Below, one piece after another: positions 12,580 through 24,229 of a stretch of 64,000 nucleotides of DNA. The stretch is from positions 10,796,501-10,860,500 of the forward strand of contig JAYKKI010000006.1 in the NCBI GenBank assembly GCA_039881145.1, written 5' to 3'. A model generated the notes under the pieces. The model did no database searches. It had not been told where the DNA came from and saw nothing but the letters and a program-made list of their open reading frames with translations. This DNA comes from Druceiella hillmani (Eukaryota > Arthropoda > Insecta > Lepidoptera > Hepialidae). Made by a program: the position numbers and the translations under genes. Within the stretch, counting starts at the first letter, position 1. Each line of letters begins with the position of its first letter.

Positions 12580-14102
12580 GCGTCTTACCGTGCTTACGTC
12601 ATTCATTGTCTTTTTGTCTTATAATATAAGGACTCTAGTAATGCGGTTAAATAATTCAACGTCACTATGATGTAAACGACCGACGCATTGAAGTTCTTGA
12701 ACAGTTTGTCTGACTGTTTAAGGTGCTATGTCGATGTTCAGTTCGATCTATCAATAGTTGTGGGTTCATTCTGTACGTCTCTCGATTAAAACGCTCTGCA
12801 GTAGACGCGCTATAATACGCAAGGCAATTAGCAATTAGCAGGTACATTTTCGTAATGATACAGTTTCGTTTTTGCCATGTTTAGTTAATGGTTTGGATGC
12901 GGTAAATGGAATAACGGGATGGGTTTAAGGCAAAGGTAATGTGACTCGCCAAAAACGATTACCTGGATAAATTATCTTGTCCATTGAAACCTTTGATGAT
13001 GTCTGAAATAATTATTGAAAAATCATTAAGTTTGGACGTATTTCAAAAATTTTAAATGATGTGTTCATTATTTTCCACCTAAGCAAGCGCAGGAGAATGA
13101 CGTATTTAACAATGTTTTTATCTTTGGAAGTGTTTTATGTTGATTGATTGAAAAATTCTATTTTTCGTGCTCGACTATTATTCTCGGCTTCCATTTTATG
13201 CGAATTTTCTTGCGCCTTCTCTCTACTATTTGCTGTTCTAAATGATTTATACATATTTTATAATTGTTTATTTAATAAACAACAAAAAAAACGCGGTGCG
13301 CGTCCTTTTAATTTTTTCAACTGTTTTATTATTTTATGACAGAGATCTACGTTTTTATTAGCGTCAGACGGGGGTTACTTCAATAGCATGATACAACGAA
13401 AATATAAGCGCTTATACGTGTCACCGAAATTAATCGAGAACCAATAAAAAAATATTTCATCAGGTAGACTTTATAGTGCAATTTAGAACCAAGTTTCGAA
13501 AAGTATCGATCAAAAATATGTTAATTGATAAATAATTAAAATAGAATGAAATTAAAAGGTGAAAATAAAAAAAATAAACTATTTAAAAAGAGTCCATTTT
13601 GAATATATTTGTAGAAATTTTAGAAAAAAAAGAGGCGTTTTGGGAATCTTTTGTGCTTTTCCTATTACGAAAATGCATGATTTATCATATTTTTATACTT
13701 TACCTAAACCAAGAAAGATGCATGAAAAGAAACGGTGAACTATTTCCATCGATCGACTAAAACAATAAAAATTAGTTCAGCAAGTATGTTCATAGATTGA
13801 AACAACTTTAAATATTTTTTTTTAATTTCAGTGTACATATATATGACTACATACATAGAGTGAACGGGTAGCGATACGTGTTATCTATTTCTATCATCTG
13901 ACGAAAGTATGGCGTACCGTCAAATATTAAAAAAATTGTCAATCAATTAAAAGCTTAACTTAAAAAATAAAAAGGATCAAAGAAAAAGACAACAAGCCAC
14001 AGGAGGAGGGGTAAACTGGAAGTTTGTAACTAAGATTAAGTAAGATATGACTTTTTAGGCGAATTTTCAATGCAAATCGAGGAGGAAATTCTGATGTTGA
14101 GA
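12580..14102. other. No gene seen
   Basis: Short ORFs of 60-63 codons only, with no repeat of note. Homopolymer T and A runs are common. Confidence 0.4.
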
Positions 14103-14531
14103 CTAGATCACGACATCAGAAATATTTGTTCCATAACCTATCGGTCTAATGTGTTTGAGAATAAGCTGTGTGCTATGTAGGTCATTTGAACGTAGATTCA
14201 AACTGAGAGTAAATCGAGTGGTAAATGTCGAAGTAAGATAACATTGATGGTTTGGATTATTTAAGATGTTATAAAGTAGCGAAAGGATATCAGTTGGTGG
14301 TGCCGATAGTGAATATCCGCCCGCTTTGGTAGTAACATATACTTGGAACATTATATACAAATTTTGAAGTTCTACATATATAAATGGTTTATCGCAGTTA
14401 TATATTTTAGTTTCTAAATTTACTAAAGTGTATGAGTTAAAAAAGTGAATAAGACAGTATTGGACACGTCTATGAAAAGTTTCCATAGTCTTAGGTTTGT
14501 AGGTATTACATGTCAAAAAACTCTTTATCAA
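14103..14531 (-). CDS. Unassigned 142-codon ORF
   Basis: I do not recognise this ORF. It is the longest one in the window not explained by a microsatellite, tandem repeat or GC-rich patch, and its composition is mixed rather than low-complexity (includes METFHRRVQYCLIHFF and TKAGGYSLSAPPTDILSLL). No signal peptide, zinc-finger pattern, DDE/RT motif or membrane segment is obvious. A rough estimate at this base composition makes an ORF of this length uncommon by chance in 64 kb but not impossible. It could be an exon, a transposon remnant or chance; the start is simply the first ATG. Confidence 0.3.
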   Translation of the reverse strand: MIKSFLTCNTYKPKTMETFHRRVQYCLIHFFNSYTLVNLETKIYNCDKPFIYVELQNLYIMFQVYVTTKAGGYSLSAPPTDILSLLYNILNNPNHQCYLTSTFTTRFTLSLNLRSNDLHSTQLILKHIRPIGYGTNISDVVI

Positions 14532-14930
14532 AACAAAATTCCTGTATTGTTTTTTTTAAAAATCGGAAGCCTAAATGCTACAGTATCCGTTAAAAAACAA
14601 TTTTCATTGAAAGTTTTTAGGTAACTAGATTTCAGTGTTTTATAAATTTTTTGAAATGATATATTAGGAATTAAAGGCGTGGACATCTCGTATAAAAGTA
14701 AGCATCTAATATAAAGGGTGATATCTCGAAACCCATGCTTTAAAGTTACTTAGTTCAAAATACAAACTTTTCTGCTTTTTGAAAGAACTAATAAACGACA
14801 CCCAACTTGTAGGGTTTTTGTGTATTTTTATTTTTAACCTTTATTTGGTTGATTTATATATTTTTATTTTCAACCTTTTCCACATATGGGAGGTTGTGTC
14901 AAGAAAAATTTAAATTTTACTATATATTTA

Positions 14931-15041
14931 ATTTTGCGTCATTAACTTAATCTGTACACCATATTTTATGTAGTGTAGTGTACATCATAATTTAAATAGT
15001 GTACACCATATTTTATGTGGTGTAAGTTAATGATGCAAAAA
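14931..15041. repeat. ~110-bp imperfect palindrome
   Basis: Outer arms ATTTTGCGTCATTAACTTA and TAAGTTAATGATGCAAAAAT are inverted. Inside, two CACCATATTTTATGT segments recur with inverted GTGTAC motifs. It looks like a small MITE or fold-back. The terminal A of the right arm abuts the ATG of the 49-codon ORF at 15041. Confidence 0.7.
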
Positions 15042-15190
15042 TGACAGAGCAATCGGGCGATGATATACAAACTGATAGACATAATGAATCCTTAAGGGTT
15101 CTGGCTGAATATACGAATCTTAAAAACATGTCAGCCATACACGGAAATGTAGAGTTTTATAAAAGCTATATTTATGCTAATATATTATAA
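15041..15190 (+). CDS. 49-codon ORF abutting a palindrome
   Basis: The predicted peptide starts MTEQSGDDIQTDRHNESL and contains VLAEYTNLKNMSAIHGN. It is hydrophilic with balanced charge, unlike the F/I/L/Y-rich noise ORFs nearby. The start context GCAAAAATGA is acceptable for an insect. It could be a small ORF, a first coding exon or the N-terminus of a decayed gene. No family recognised. Confidence 0.25.
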   Translation: MTEQSGDDIQTDRHNESLRVLAEYTNLKNMSAIHGNVEFYKSYIYANIL

Positions 15191-16100
15191 TTAAATAAAA
15201 ATGGTTGTAAAACAAATATCTGTTATTAAATTATATGTTAAAAATCATGTAATATTTTGAACTCAAAAAAGTAATTTAGTGGTCTTAACAAAGATAAATT
15301 GTCCTTTCTGCTGTGCATATGAAATCATTTATAAAAATATACAGGTTATGGAAAAAATTCTTTGGTCTCCTTAACGTCTACCGATAACATATAAATATTA
15401 CAAAATTATAGATATCTTTGATCTACTTTTGACTTTGGAACAATCACCAAAATGAATTTTCTCCTCGTTTTGGATCGATTTTTGTATATTTTAGTTAAGT
15501 GTTGAAACTTGGAAGTTCTAGTTTTTATATAAATCAGACAACATAAGTGAATATATTGGATAATTTTTTTCTGTAGTCTATTTAAAAATTCGGAATATTT
15601 TGACGTTTAGAGTAATAATGTTGTCACGTCTACTCGTATAATAAAGGAAAAAGTTGTCTTTTTTCCACGCTTAAATAGCCTGACATATTTAAATAAAATA
15701 TTGCATATATATAAAACATACATTCTATATTAAAAAATAGAATATCTATATTTACGCTATCCTTTGCAAAAGTAGAGCAGTGAACACAAACGCTAAATAA
15801 AAGTTATGCCGGCACTTGAAAAGGAAAGTGCTATTATTAACTTAATATTAAGAGTAGTGGAACGTGTAGATATCATTTAACATGCCACATTCATAGATTA
15901 GTAATTGCATGGCATCTTTCTCCATACTATCATCCAATAGCTTACACAACAAATGACAAATGTCGGTTCTGTCAAATTATATCCATAAAAATGCTTACTT
16001 CTTAACTAAGTAAATGACGTGTTTAAAACTGACTTCTTAGCAAAAAAAAGTTTTTACGTTTTCCCCCTACCATGCAGGTGAATCTGCGTGCAAAACTAAT
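15191..16100. other. No gene seen
   Basis: AT-rich with no repeat or ORF worth naming. Confidence 0.4.
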
Positions 16101-16109
16101 TAATCGTTT

Positions 16110-16420
16110 TTCAGGTAATGTTCAAAAAATTTTAGGTATTTTGTCAATATATCTACAAATTTTATTTGGCCATAAAGCTATATGCATTTAATTCCTAACT
16201 ATTTTCTACAATTTTAAGTTCTGAAACTTACCAGCCCCTTTAATCATGAAATATATCTAACTGAATTCAATTATTTTTTATTCCAATTTGTTTTTTAGGT
16301 GTTTTGTCAACATATCCTACAAATTTTATTTGGTCATAAAGCTATATGCATTGAATTCTTAAATATTTTCTACAATTCTAAGTTTTGAAACCTTCCTGTA
16401 CAGATTAATCGTCGGTCAAG
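16110..16420 (+). repeat. Diverged ~163-bp tandem duplication
   Basis: AGGTATTTTGTCAATATATC (16134) and AGGTGTTTTGTCAACATATC (16297) each lead into ACAAATTTTATTTGG, CATAAAGCTATATGCATT and TTTTCTACAATT in the same order. This is a two-copy direct duplication, probably inside a dispersed element. Confidence 0.8.
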
Positions 16421-16754
16421 TGAAAGTCATACAGAGTAAAACACCACAGTAACGGTAAACGGAGTGCCTAATTAAAAGTAAAATAATTAACAGACTAACA
16501 GACAATGGTCAATCAGTCGTAAACCACTCAGAAGCTTCATGGCCATATCCCCGGGGCCATTAGTCAAGCTAAAAAAAACTTCAAGATTCGCTGTTGTAAA
16601 ACCGAATTAAATAATCCACGCCCGCGGGCGGAAAGTGGGCGGTGAGTTTATTGACACGTGTTCCGAATAATTGAAATGGATTAATTATGGAATGAAAAGA
16701 CTTTGATATATATTAGGAAATTGGTAGAAGTACAAAATCACCATATAACAAACG

Positions 16755-16815
16755 GTCATGTACGTGAAACTCGTACGATAAGTGATAGTCATGTACATCA
16801 AATTCGTACGATAGA
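16755..16815 (+). repeat. 33-bp direct duplication
   Basis: GTCATGTAC..AA.TCGTACGATA occurs twice, 33 bp apart, inside an otherwise undistinguished 82-codon ORF. Confidence 0.7.
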
Positions 16816-17315
16816 TGTAAATCCCGTCACATATGAAATATTTCCCTATTTTTTTAAAATGTCGTTTAATAAAGTTTTCAATAAATTAACAAATGTTATA
16901 TTTTTAGATTTTCCAATTTATCGTCATATTGGAAGCATCATTATACTATAGGTAAGAACATGAAGGAGTTGGGAGTTGTTAAAAAATGTTGACCCATTTA
17001 ATTTTGCAAAGTTTCGTCTTAAACTTGCGATAATACATTTTTTGATTACACGTCTATATTTGGATCTACGTCAAAATTAGCTCTTTACCTTGAATAGTGT
17101 CTGAAAAATAGACTATGCCAAATAAATGAACGAATGGTCGGATAGACGCCGAGTTGATTCGAAATGTGCTGTGTCGGTATAAGACACTGAAAAGGAATGT
17201 ATGCCAAAAGGAAACGTCATTCAAAATTAAAAATTCAAGGTTGTTTGAGATGGACTACGGAGGTAGGACCAAAAAACGGAATATGACGCAGATTTCGCAA
17301 GAAGAGATGTCGTCG

Positions 17316-17522
17316 TCGTGGTGTACTGGGTTGGTCACAAAGCATACGGCCTACGGCTCGGTGCATCGCGGGGACCCGGGTTGGATTCCCGGCCATTCGT
17401 TGAGCGGCACTGGACTGGTGTTACGGTTGGCTGTAAGGGATTGCTCTCTTAGAAATAAACCCACCATATGTATCAATTAGATACATTAAAGTAAATAAAT
17501 AAATAAAATAATAATAAATGAA
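17316..17522 (+). mobile_element. tRNA-headed SINE, copy 2
   Basis: Best-preserved plus-strand copy. It opens CGTGGTGTACTGGGTTGGTC, has the B-box-like GGGTTGGATTCCCGG at about 17378-17392, the body GGATTGCTCTC..GAAATAAACCCACCATAT, then TAGATACATTAAAG and an AAATAAATAAATAAAA tail. A 108-codon ORF (17154-17480) reads through it and is not a gene. Confidence 0.8.
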
Positions 17523-18466
17523 ATAATTATATCAAAAACTTTAAAAACACCGTGGCCCGTGAAAAAAGCAAATGAAAAGTACGTAATTAAGGGATCCTTA
17601 TTATCTATTAAAAGGGATCAATTTTCTTTATCGTAGTTCATTTTCATGTAATATCTATTACTACCGTTCTATGCGTATCCTACATCATCATCACGATTGT
17701 CTGCAATTGACTATATATCTTTATTATAGAAGTTCTTTTTTACATCAAATCATATTTCGAGAGCGGAAACTCTTGTATCTTCTTACCAATCACTTTGTTC
17801 CAAAAGTATCAATTTTAATTTTTAAAAATACAATATTTGGCCTGTAAATAATTTATTTGTCGTAATATCCTGTTGAGAAATAATTCTCACGAAGTTTCCA
17901 CATAAATATACCTGTTTACCTCATTTGCAGGTAATTTTAACTTGAGTATATATTTAGTAGAAGAAAAGAAATTGAAAGTGGAAAACCACTAAGTTACCTT
18001 CGATGTTGCCTTCGTTTTGACATGAAAATTGTTTCTTAATGACTCTTAATTTGTCAACCTAAACTTAAGTGAATTATTGTACAGTCGACATTAATAATGT
18101 GATCGCTATGTGTATTTTTTAGCATGACTAACGTACCGATAGTTAAATTTTATACCAGCAATACATCATAAGAAAAGAATATATAAGAAATAAAAAAGTG
18201 GGAGAAGAAAACTTGGAAAATAGAAATGGAAATATAGATGGATCAAATTCATAATTATGTAAAGTCAGTGATATAAGGATATTAAAAAAAGTACCGAAAA
18301 TCAAACCCTTGTTATTACAATATTCGCACTAAAACACATCAAGGCCTTAATTTACTTCCTTTATCAGATGTTATCTTGTCAGATTATTTCTTTAAGACTT
18401 TCTGCCCAGTCAAAATATTTCGTTCCTCGTTTTTTGCCAGTATTGCTTCGTGTAGCTGTATATAAG
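17523..18466. other. No gene seen
   Basis: AT-rich sequence without recognisable repeats or protein-like ORFs. Confidence 0.4.
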
Positions 18467-18535
18467 ATTATTTTCATATCATAATTAATAAAACCTTACT
18501 CACGTGTCTTGCGTTAATTATGATATGAAAATAAT
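18467..18535. repeat. Perfect 22-bp-arm inverted repeat
   Basis: ATTATTTTCATATCATAATT (plus AA) at 18467-18488 is exactly reverse-complemented at 18514-18535, around a 25-nt loop that contains CACGTG. Total length of 69 nt is in the range of an insect miRNA precursor, but the AT-rich perfect stem equally fits a fold-back remnant. Confidence 0.85.
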
Positions 18536-18647
18536 AAAGTGGGATCGAATTTCTTTTAAGTTACAAACTTATTTAGTGAGTTAATCCATGAAAAATCTAC
18601 AAGTGAGACATGGATCACTTTCGTCATAAATTAGGTGTGCTTTACGG

Positions 18648-18884
18648 ATGGCAGTTAGCCCAGCCATTGTTTATATTATATCCCACAAAAACAAAAAGCC
18701 AGATCAAATGATTATAGCACGCTGTCTTGACAAAATTCAAAACAATTTATCGATTCTTACCATGAGTAGGTATTCATTTATTTTCTTTCGAAATACACAA
18801 ATCGAAGAAGTCACATTACCCCAGGATTATATTCATTATTTACAGAAGTTAAAAACGAAAAAGTTAATTCAATCACGCACCTAA
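18648..18884 (+). CDS. Unassigned 78-codon ORF
   Basis: Not recognised. The sequence is K/I/Q-rich with no low-complexity run (includes PDQMIIARCLDKIQNNL and TLPQDYIHYLQKLKTKKL). There is no signal peptide or domain motif. Similar lengths arise by chance in this composition. Confidence 0.15.
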   Translation: MAVSPAIVYIISHKNKKPDQMIIARCLDKIQNNLSILTMSRYSFIFFRNTQIEEVTLPQDYIHYLQKLKTKKLIQSRT

Positions 18885-19081
18885 GTAATTTTTCATTACT
18901 TTGTATCTTTTTATTACATAGTTAAGATTAACGACAACTTTTTCCATGTACATATGGAACAATTATGTTCAAAAATATTATAATATAATTTTTTTTACTT
19001 CATTGTACTTAAACAACCTAGCGCTGATTACTGTACCTACATAACTGAATAATTTTGTCATAAGCTAGGACGGGGTTAACA

Positions 19082-19153
19082 ATGGAAACCAACTACTCAA
19101 CGAGCGGTCATGTTGCGAACTTGCCCGGAGTGAAAGTGTTTAACGCACGGTAA
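19082..19153 (+). CDS. Possible short first coding exon
   Basis: An ATG in a good insect start context (AACAATGG) opens METNYSTSGHVANLPGVKVF-NAR, then meets GTAATA, which can serve as a splice donor; unspliced, the frame ends at TAA in that same GTAATA. The surrounding ~300 bp (19.06-19.36 kb) is GC-richer than the neighbourhood. If spliced this would be the 5' coding exon of a plus-strand gene whose next exon I could not find. The protein is not recognised. Confidence 0.22.
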   Translation: METNYSTSGHVANLPGVKVFNAR

Positions 19154-19154
19154 T

Positions 19155-19880
19155 ATCACAAATTCGTATGTGGGCGGCGATTTATGCAATTATACGTAGA
19201 TGTTGGCTGTAGACAGCCATGGCAGGCATGTTGCCGTCTGGTATTGTTACGATCTCTACAATTTAACCTTCAAATACCTATTTCGAATCAGTTGCAATTG
19301 TATTTAGATATCTACCTAAACCATCGTGCTGCTCGGCTGCGGTCAAAGCGGTAGTGAAGTGATCGATGGTCGTTGTCTTTATTTTAACATTTTGAATTTA
19401 TGCTTACTGTAATTATAATCAGTATAGGTACAATTTAGACAATATTTTGGGTATTTATGGGAATATGGATATTAGGGGTTTCAAATTTTAAACTAATAAG
19501 TATTTCGTTTCGCCAAAATATGCCCAAATACATGTTATTTGTAACTTGATTAAAACTAAGACCTTGCTGAGTATCACCTCAAAATATTTGAACGCCTTCA
19601 TAATTTGTGCATCCGCCATGTTTAGAGCGCAACTTAAATGGACCGAAGTCTGCTATCGGCACAATCTATACATTCTTACACTACTTTACAATATTTTGAA
19701 GAATCCTATTTAACCAACTTATCATAGAATTATTTATCTACTTATCTGCACGGTATAGAAATATATATATAATATAAATATGTAGAAATATATATAATAT
19801 AAATATATTTGAAAACCAGCGCAATTTTATTTTTCTCAAATTTACAACCACCTTTTAAGAAAAGTTATTCGTTGACCAAA
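19155..19880. other. No gene seen
   Basis: The first ~200 bp are moderately GC-rich; the rest is AT-rich. No supported feature. Confidence 0.4.
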
Positions 19881-19889
19881 TAATAAGAC

Positions 19890-20215
19890 TTTGTAATCGA
19901 CTGGATCCGGATACTGTGTTCAAAGACCTTCTGAAAAAGTCCTTAATTTCATAATCCCTTAGTCCTACCCTTCTTATTATATTTTGTTCCCCATTCCTTG
20001 TTTCCAATAATGTCAAGATTTATAATTAATAATTTTTCCTTTTTTCTCCTTATTTTGTATTTTTGTACTTAGTTTGGTTTTGGTTGTTCATCTGTTACGA
20101 TATTTTTCTGTTGTTTTTTTGGGAATACACTAATTAGTTTCATTTTTTTTATTAATTTTGTTGCAGTCTTCCACATTACAAAATGTTCACATTTAATCAA
20201 TGCGGTTGACTGAAA
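19890..20215 (+). repeat. Dispersed repeat D (TTAGTCCTACCCTTC type), copy 1
   Basis: AATCCCTTAGTCCTACCCTT, CCCCATTCCTTGTTTCCAAT, and TTAGTTTGGTTTTGG occur in the same order as at 59.88-60.13 kb; the TTAGTTTGGTTTTG block also occurs in the 62.8-63.3 kb tandem. It is probably the untranslated end of an old retroelement; class unknown. Confidence 0.6.
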
Positions 20216-20718
20216 CATTTTTTTCATGTAGCAACAAGTCCAATTTATATGTTATGTGTACGGTAAAGTTTGAAATAAAAAATAAAATAAAACATGTCTT
20301 GTTGGAAATCATATAGAAAATGACCCTAAAAAGTCAGGAATAAATTCTGGAAATGTTCTTTATTACATGATATACTTCTAAACTCAAGTAGCCATATTGT
20401 TATATTTTTTAACATAAAGTATTTTGAAAAAGATTCGAGATTTTGTGAATTACGTCATTAAAATATAGTAAAATTAATGCTTGTTGACATACAATTTTAC
20501 ATGAAAATACCGCGTTATTTTGGACAGCAAAAGAAGATGGGAGTACTGATTGGCGAAAAAGTAAAAATGGGATACTAAAAATGAATCCATATGGAAATTA
20601 TAGGCATAATGAAAAATAAATTGATGGATGACAATTATTTCTTGGTATTTTGGATGAAAAGAGTTATAATTAGAATTTGCAAAATATTTCATCATCTGTT
20701 TTCATCCATTGCTAGACA

Positions 20719-20795
20719 CAAAGCACGTAACATGGAAGGTAATGTCTATGTACATGTCTTTTCGCAAAGCACGTAACATGGAAGGTAATGTCTAT
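20719..20795 (+). repeat. Exact 31-bp direct repeat, 46 bp apart
   Basis: CAAAGCACGTAACATGGAAG..TGTCTAT at 20719 recurs identically at 20765. Exactness implies a recent local duplication. Confidence 0.9.
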
Positions 20796-20867
20796 AATTA
20801 CCATGCCGGCCAGACGATTTGGTGATCACAATGCTTAGCTTCTTGCTCCAGTGGCGCTGCTGCCTGT

Positions 20868-21013
20868 CACTAGTATATTATAGCTTCTTGATTTATAATC
20901 AATCACATCACTCCAAAGCCATTTGACGAGCGGCTTAGAAATCGAACCAGCGACCCCGCGGTGCGCCACGTTTCCAACGGTCTTAAACTTATGATCAACT
21001 TAACACACCACGG
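20868..21013 (-). mobile_element. tRNA-headed SINE, diverged copy
   Basis: Read on the minus strand: CCGTGGTGTGTTAAGTTGAT, then GCGCACCGCGGGGTCGCTGG running into GGTTCGATTTC, then a body with AATCAAGAAGC. It matches the family head at 17.3 and 58.8 kb but the body is decayed and no A-rich tail remains. Confidence 0.5.
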
Positions 21014-21019
21014 CGGTGA

Positions 21020-22620
21020 TTATGGTGAAATAGCTCGTATCAAATCTAAACTACTAAGAGTTTATGAAAAAAGAGTAGTTGAATAATGCAGTCCTAAATT
21101 TATAGATCCGTACTTAACTGATTTGTAATGAACATCTATCTTATTTTAGATGTTTATAGATCAATAGTTATAAAATAAAATAACAAATCACAATAATTGT
21201 TATTACAAGGCAATATAAACTAATTAACTGATTTGCATTCGAAATTTATTAAATATTTTTTCCAATTATGCATGTCAAATTTTAAAACAGAGATTAATTT
21301 CAATCTCAGAATTCTGCAGCGCCACATTAACTGCGACCTAACTGGTTCTGAATAAAATTTCGGCTATTAATTCTTCTGTTACACTTTAAGGCCAATGTTA
21401 GCGCAATATTGCAAAAACCGGAAAGAAAGCCGTTATTCCACGTAGGAAGAGTGCAGAAACCAAACAGACCATGCGAAATATTTCGTGGGTGCACTGGAAC
21501 TACTGCTTTTCTCTTTGCTTTTGAATTCACATAAAAATGTCAACCATAATGTCCGTAAAAACATTCGGACTTAATATTATGTTAATATTAATATTATGGC
21601 TGTGCGGATTGAAGTCTCGGAAAATCCGCGCTTTTAATTACTTCACATTTTTTATAAAGTTTTTTTATAACCAGATCCGACACATAAATTCATATTGAAT
21701 TGAATTAAGAGTAGATAGACTAATAAATCTATATGCGCGTTTTGATAGCGCTTACCAAATGTGACGTGTCAATCGGCTTCCAAAAGGGGTCAATGAGCAT
21801 TGTAAAGCTATAAATAAATGACAATTTATGTTGTCATAAGTCAACATATTTTATGACTCAGAAACTGTTTTTGATATCAAATACCGAGAACAAGGAAGTC
21901 TCGACCCTGTAATTTTCTACAGCTATACAAAATAATTAATTTCGTTTTTTCTAGCCATGATTTTTGTTTGTTTTTTTCTCAAATATAAAACCTGAATGAA
22001 GTTTCTGGACCGTAAGTTAGTTTATTTTAGTGAAGTTTATTACGAATACTGAGATTAGTTATAATATTCCAATTTACTCTGTTGCAATATTCAAATCTCG
22101 TGACACGGACTTACTACGTACTCGTAAGCTGTCATAAATCACATAATATCTGTACTATCATTATTATTTATAATCTTTCAAGTAATAAAGCATTTTATGT
22201 GTCTTTTGCTCATGTTAGAGCGCCATAATGTTAATATATTTCTCAATGATATATAATTCGCAATAAAGCATATCTATAAATCTACGCACTCGGGACAAGA
22301 GAAATGTTAAAGAGACATGTTCTTCAGTTTCGGTCTGCGATCATGTAATATATGTAAGCTGTTTAAGCGTACTGCTACTTTACATGGATCACGTCGTTGT
22401 GCCAAATTTGGAGAACCATAAACATTGCATCCCGCGTTTTTTTTAACTTAAATGTCTACACACGTCATTGTGTAGGCGTTGCGTGAGCGACCCTTTCAAA
22501 TCAGTTTTTTTGCGAAGAATACACGAGTGTCTGACGAACGTTTCATTTTGACGTTATTCAGAACAAGAAAAGAATATGTTTGAGATGTACGTGATAGATT
22601 GAATTGAAATTATCTTACTT
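21020..22620. other. No convincing gene
   Basis: A 67-codon minus-strand ORF at 21327-21530 (starts MNSKAKRKAVVPVHPRNI) has a mixed composition, but nothing around it supports an exon. A small CTACACA/TGTGTAG stem lies near 22.46 kb. The rest is AT-rich. Confidence 0.35.
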
Positions 22621-22626
22621 TTAGCA

Positions 22627-23082
22627 TTATGTCTTCTTCTTCTTCTATGGCTTGATAGCCAAGGAGAGGCCCCTGTCTTCTGCAGAATCAACTCTCAAGT
22701 TCTCATGTTCTTGGCCAAAGACATCCAGTTCGTTACACTTAGGATTTTAAAGTCTTTTTCCAGGCAGTCGGGCCACCTAAATTTAGGTCTTCCTCTTTTT
22801 CGGGAGCCCAATGGTCTGTCTGATAAGATGTAATTTATTGCCCGACTGTCGTCCATTCTGCTCAAGTACCCTGCCCATTTTATTCCCTGAATTGCGACTT
22901 ATTTAACTACATCCGCTTCTTTAAATAATTTGTAAAGTTCCGAGTTAGTTCGTCTTCTCCAGATATTGTTACATTTTAGACCACCAAAAATACTTTTTAA
23001 AATCTTTCTTTCAAAACAGAAATGGTATGTTTAACTTTTTCTGTCATTGTCCATGTCTCAGCAGAGTAGGTAAGAATGGGTT
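22627..23082 (-). pseudogene. LINE reverse-transcriptase C-terminal region, decayed
   Basis: On the minus strand, split over two or more frames, the translation contains TYSAETWTMTEKVKH near the start, an EDELTRN stretch, WAGYLSRMDDSRAINYI, SDRPLGSRKKRGRPKFRW, then DCLEKDFKILSVTNWMSLA. This order (..ETW.., GxKWAGxLxRMDDSRA, RGRPxxRWxD) is characteristic of the segment after the RT domain in many insect non-LTR retrotransposons. At least one frameshift and several stops break it, and the 5' end is absent, so this is a 5'-truncated dead copy. Confidence 0.85.
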
Positions 23083-23830
23083 ACTTGTATCAATTAATTG
23101 TACTTGTATCAAATTATTAGCATTTTGTAGATGTATCAATTAATAATTAAATTCAACTGCGAAGTAGATAATTATGAATTTACTAAAAGTACATGTTTTG
23201 TAAACTTAAACTTAAACTTTATACAAAGATAAATAGAAACTCTATTTGAAAGTAACTTGAATTATGCTACATGATTATTACTGGGACAAACATTTATAGC
23301 GTTGCTTTTTATTGAGAAATATGTGGAATTATGTATCATTTTGTCTCTTTTTAATTCCTAATGCAAGGTAGGCTATGAAACGCAGTTTTAGAGAAGTACG
23401 TCATGACATTATAAAATCTTGCTATTCATAAACAAAATTAAAGCTGGCGCCGTTTAGTAATTCATATGCTATTAAGTAATAAAAGAATAATAACAAATAG
23501 TAAACCTGTTATTTGAGAATCGAAGTCTTCAATTCCGATTTCCGTGCCAAAATTGCAATATCGTTACCGGGTTGTAACGTTAGTTATTAATTAATCCACA
23601 AGTATCTTTATGACAATTTGTATCGTAACCAAAATATAAAGTTTTCATTTTCAATTCCACTCCTCCGGCTACCCTAAGCAATGACTTACGAATATTTTTT
23701 TTTAATTGTGGTTTGGAAGTGAAATTAAATACATTTCTAAACGTAGGTAAGCACATTGTTTATAATTCCGAATGTTTACTTTTAGAGGTAGCGTATTAAT
23801 ATCCGACACATTTTTCTTCTGTTTCCATAT
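23083..23830. other. No gene seen
   Basis: AT-rich with nothing recognisable beyond homopolymer tracts. Confidence 0.4.
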
Positions 23831-23837
23831 TTAGTGT

Positions 23838-23912
23838 GGGATATCGTTTGAAAAAGCTATTGTAGGTTAAATATATTTGAGATCCTATAATAGCCCTTTC
23901 AAACGACATCCC
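23838..23912. repeat. 29-bp-arm imperfect inverted repeat
   Basis: GGGATATCGTTTGAAAAAGC..TTGTAGG is inverted as CCTATAATAGCCCTTTC..CATCCC with about 4 mismatches around a 17-nt loop. The motif TATCGTTTGAAA also occurs inside the GTTCC-type repeat near 37.1 kb, so this may be two abutting fragments of that family in opposite orientation. Confidence 0.7.
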
Positions 23913-24229
23913 TTGCAGTGTCTCAAAATTGTTTTTTCATAATTTTTATTATTATATCTTCAGAAATATACTGAAAATTATGCAAAAAAGTACGTTCCCC
24001 CATCCCTTAATTCCGAAACTAAAATTATAGAGTAAATATGGATTTTTAGAGTTCCATGCAAATGTTGTGGGAATTTTTTTTATAATTTTGAATGCAATAT
24101 TTCAAGAGATTACTAAAAAATGTCCAAAAATTTGTCCTTCCCTTATTTTCAAAACTACCCAAACTAAAATTAAAAAGAATATGGGCCCACGCAAAAGTTG
24201 TAGGGAAACTAAGCGATTATACAAATATA

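Noticed and set aside
17154..17480. 108-codon ORF with a balanced composition
   Set aside because: Its 3' half is the SINE copy; the GC-rich tRNA-like head keeps the frame open.
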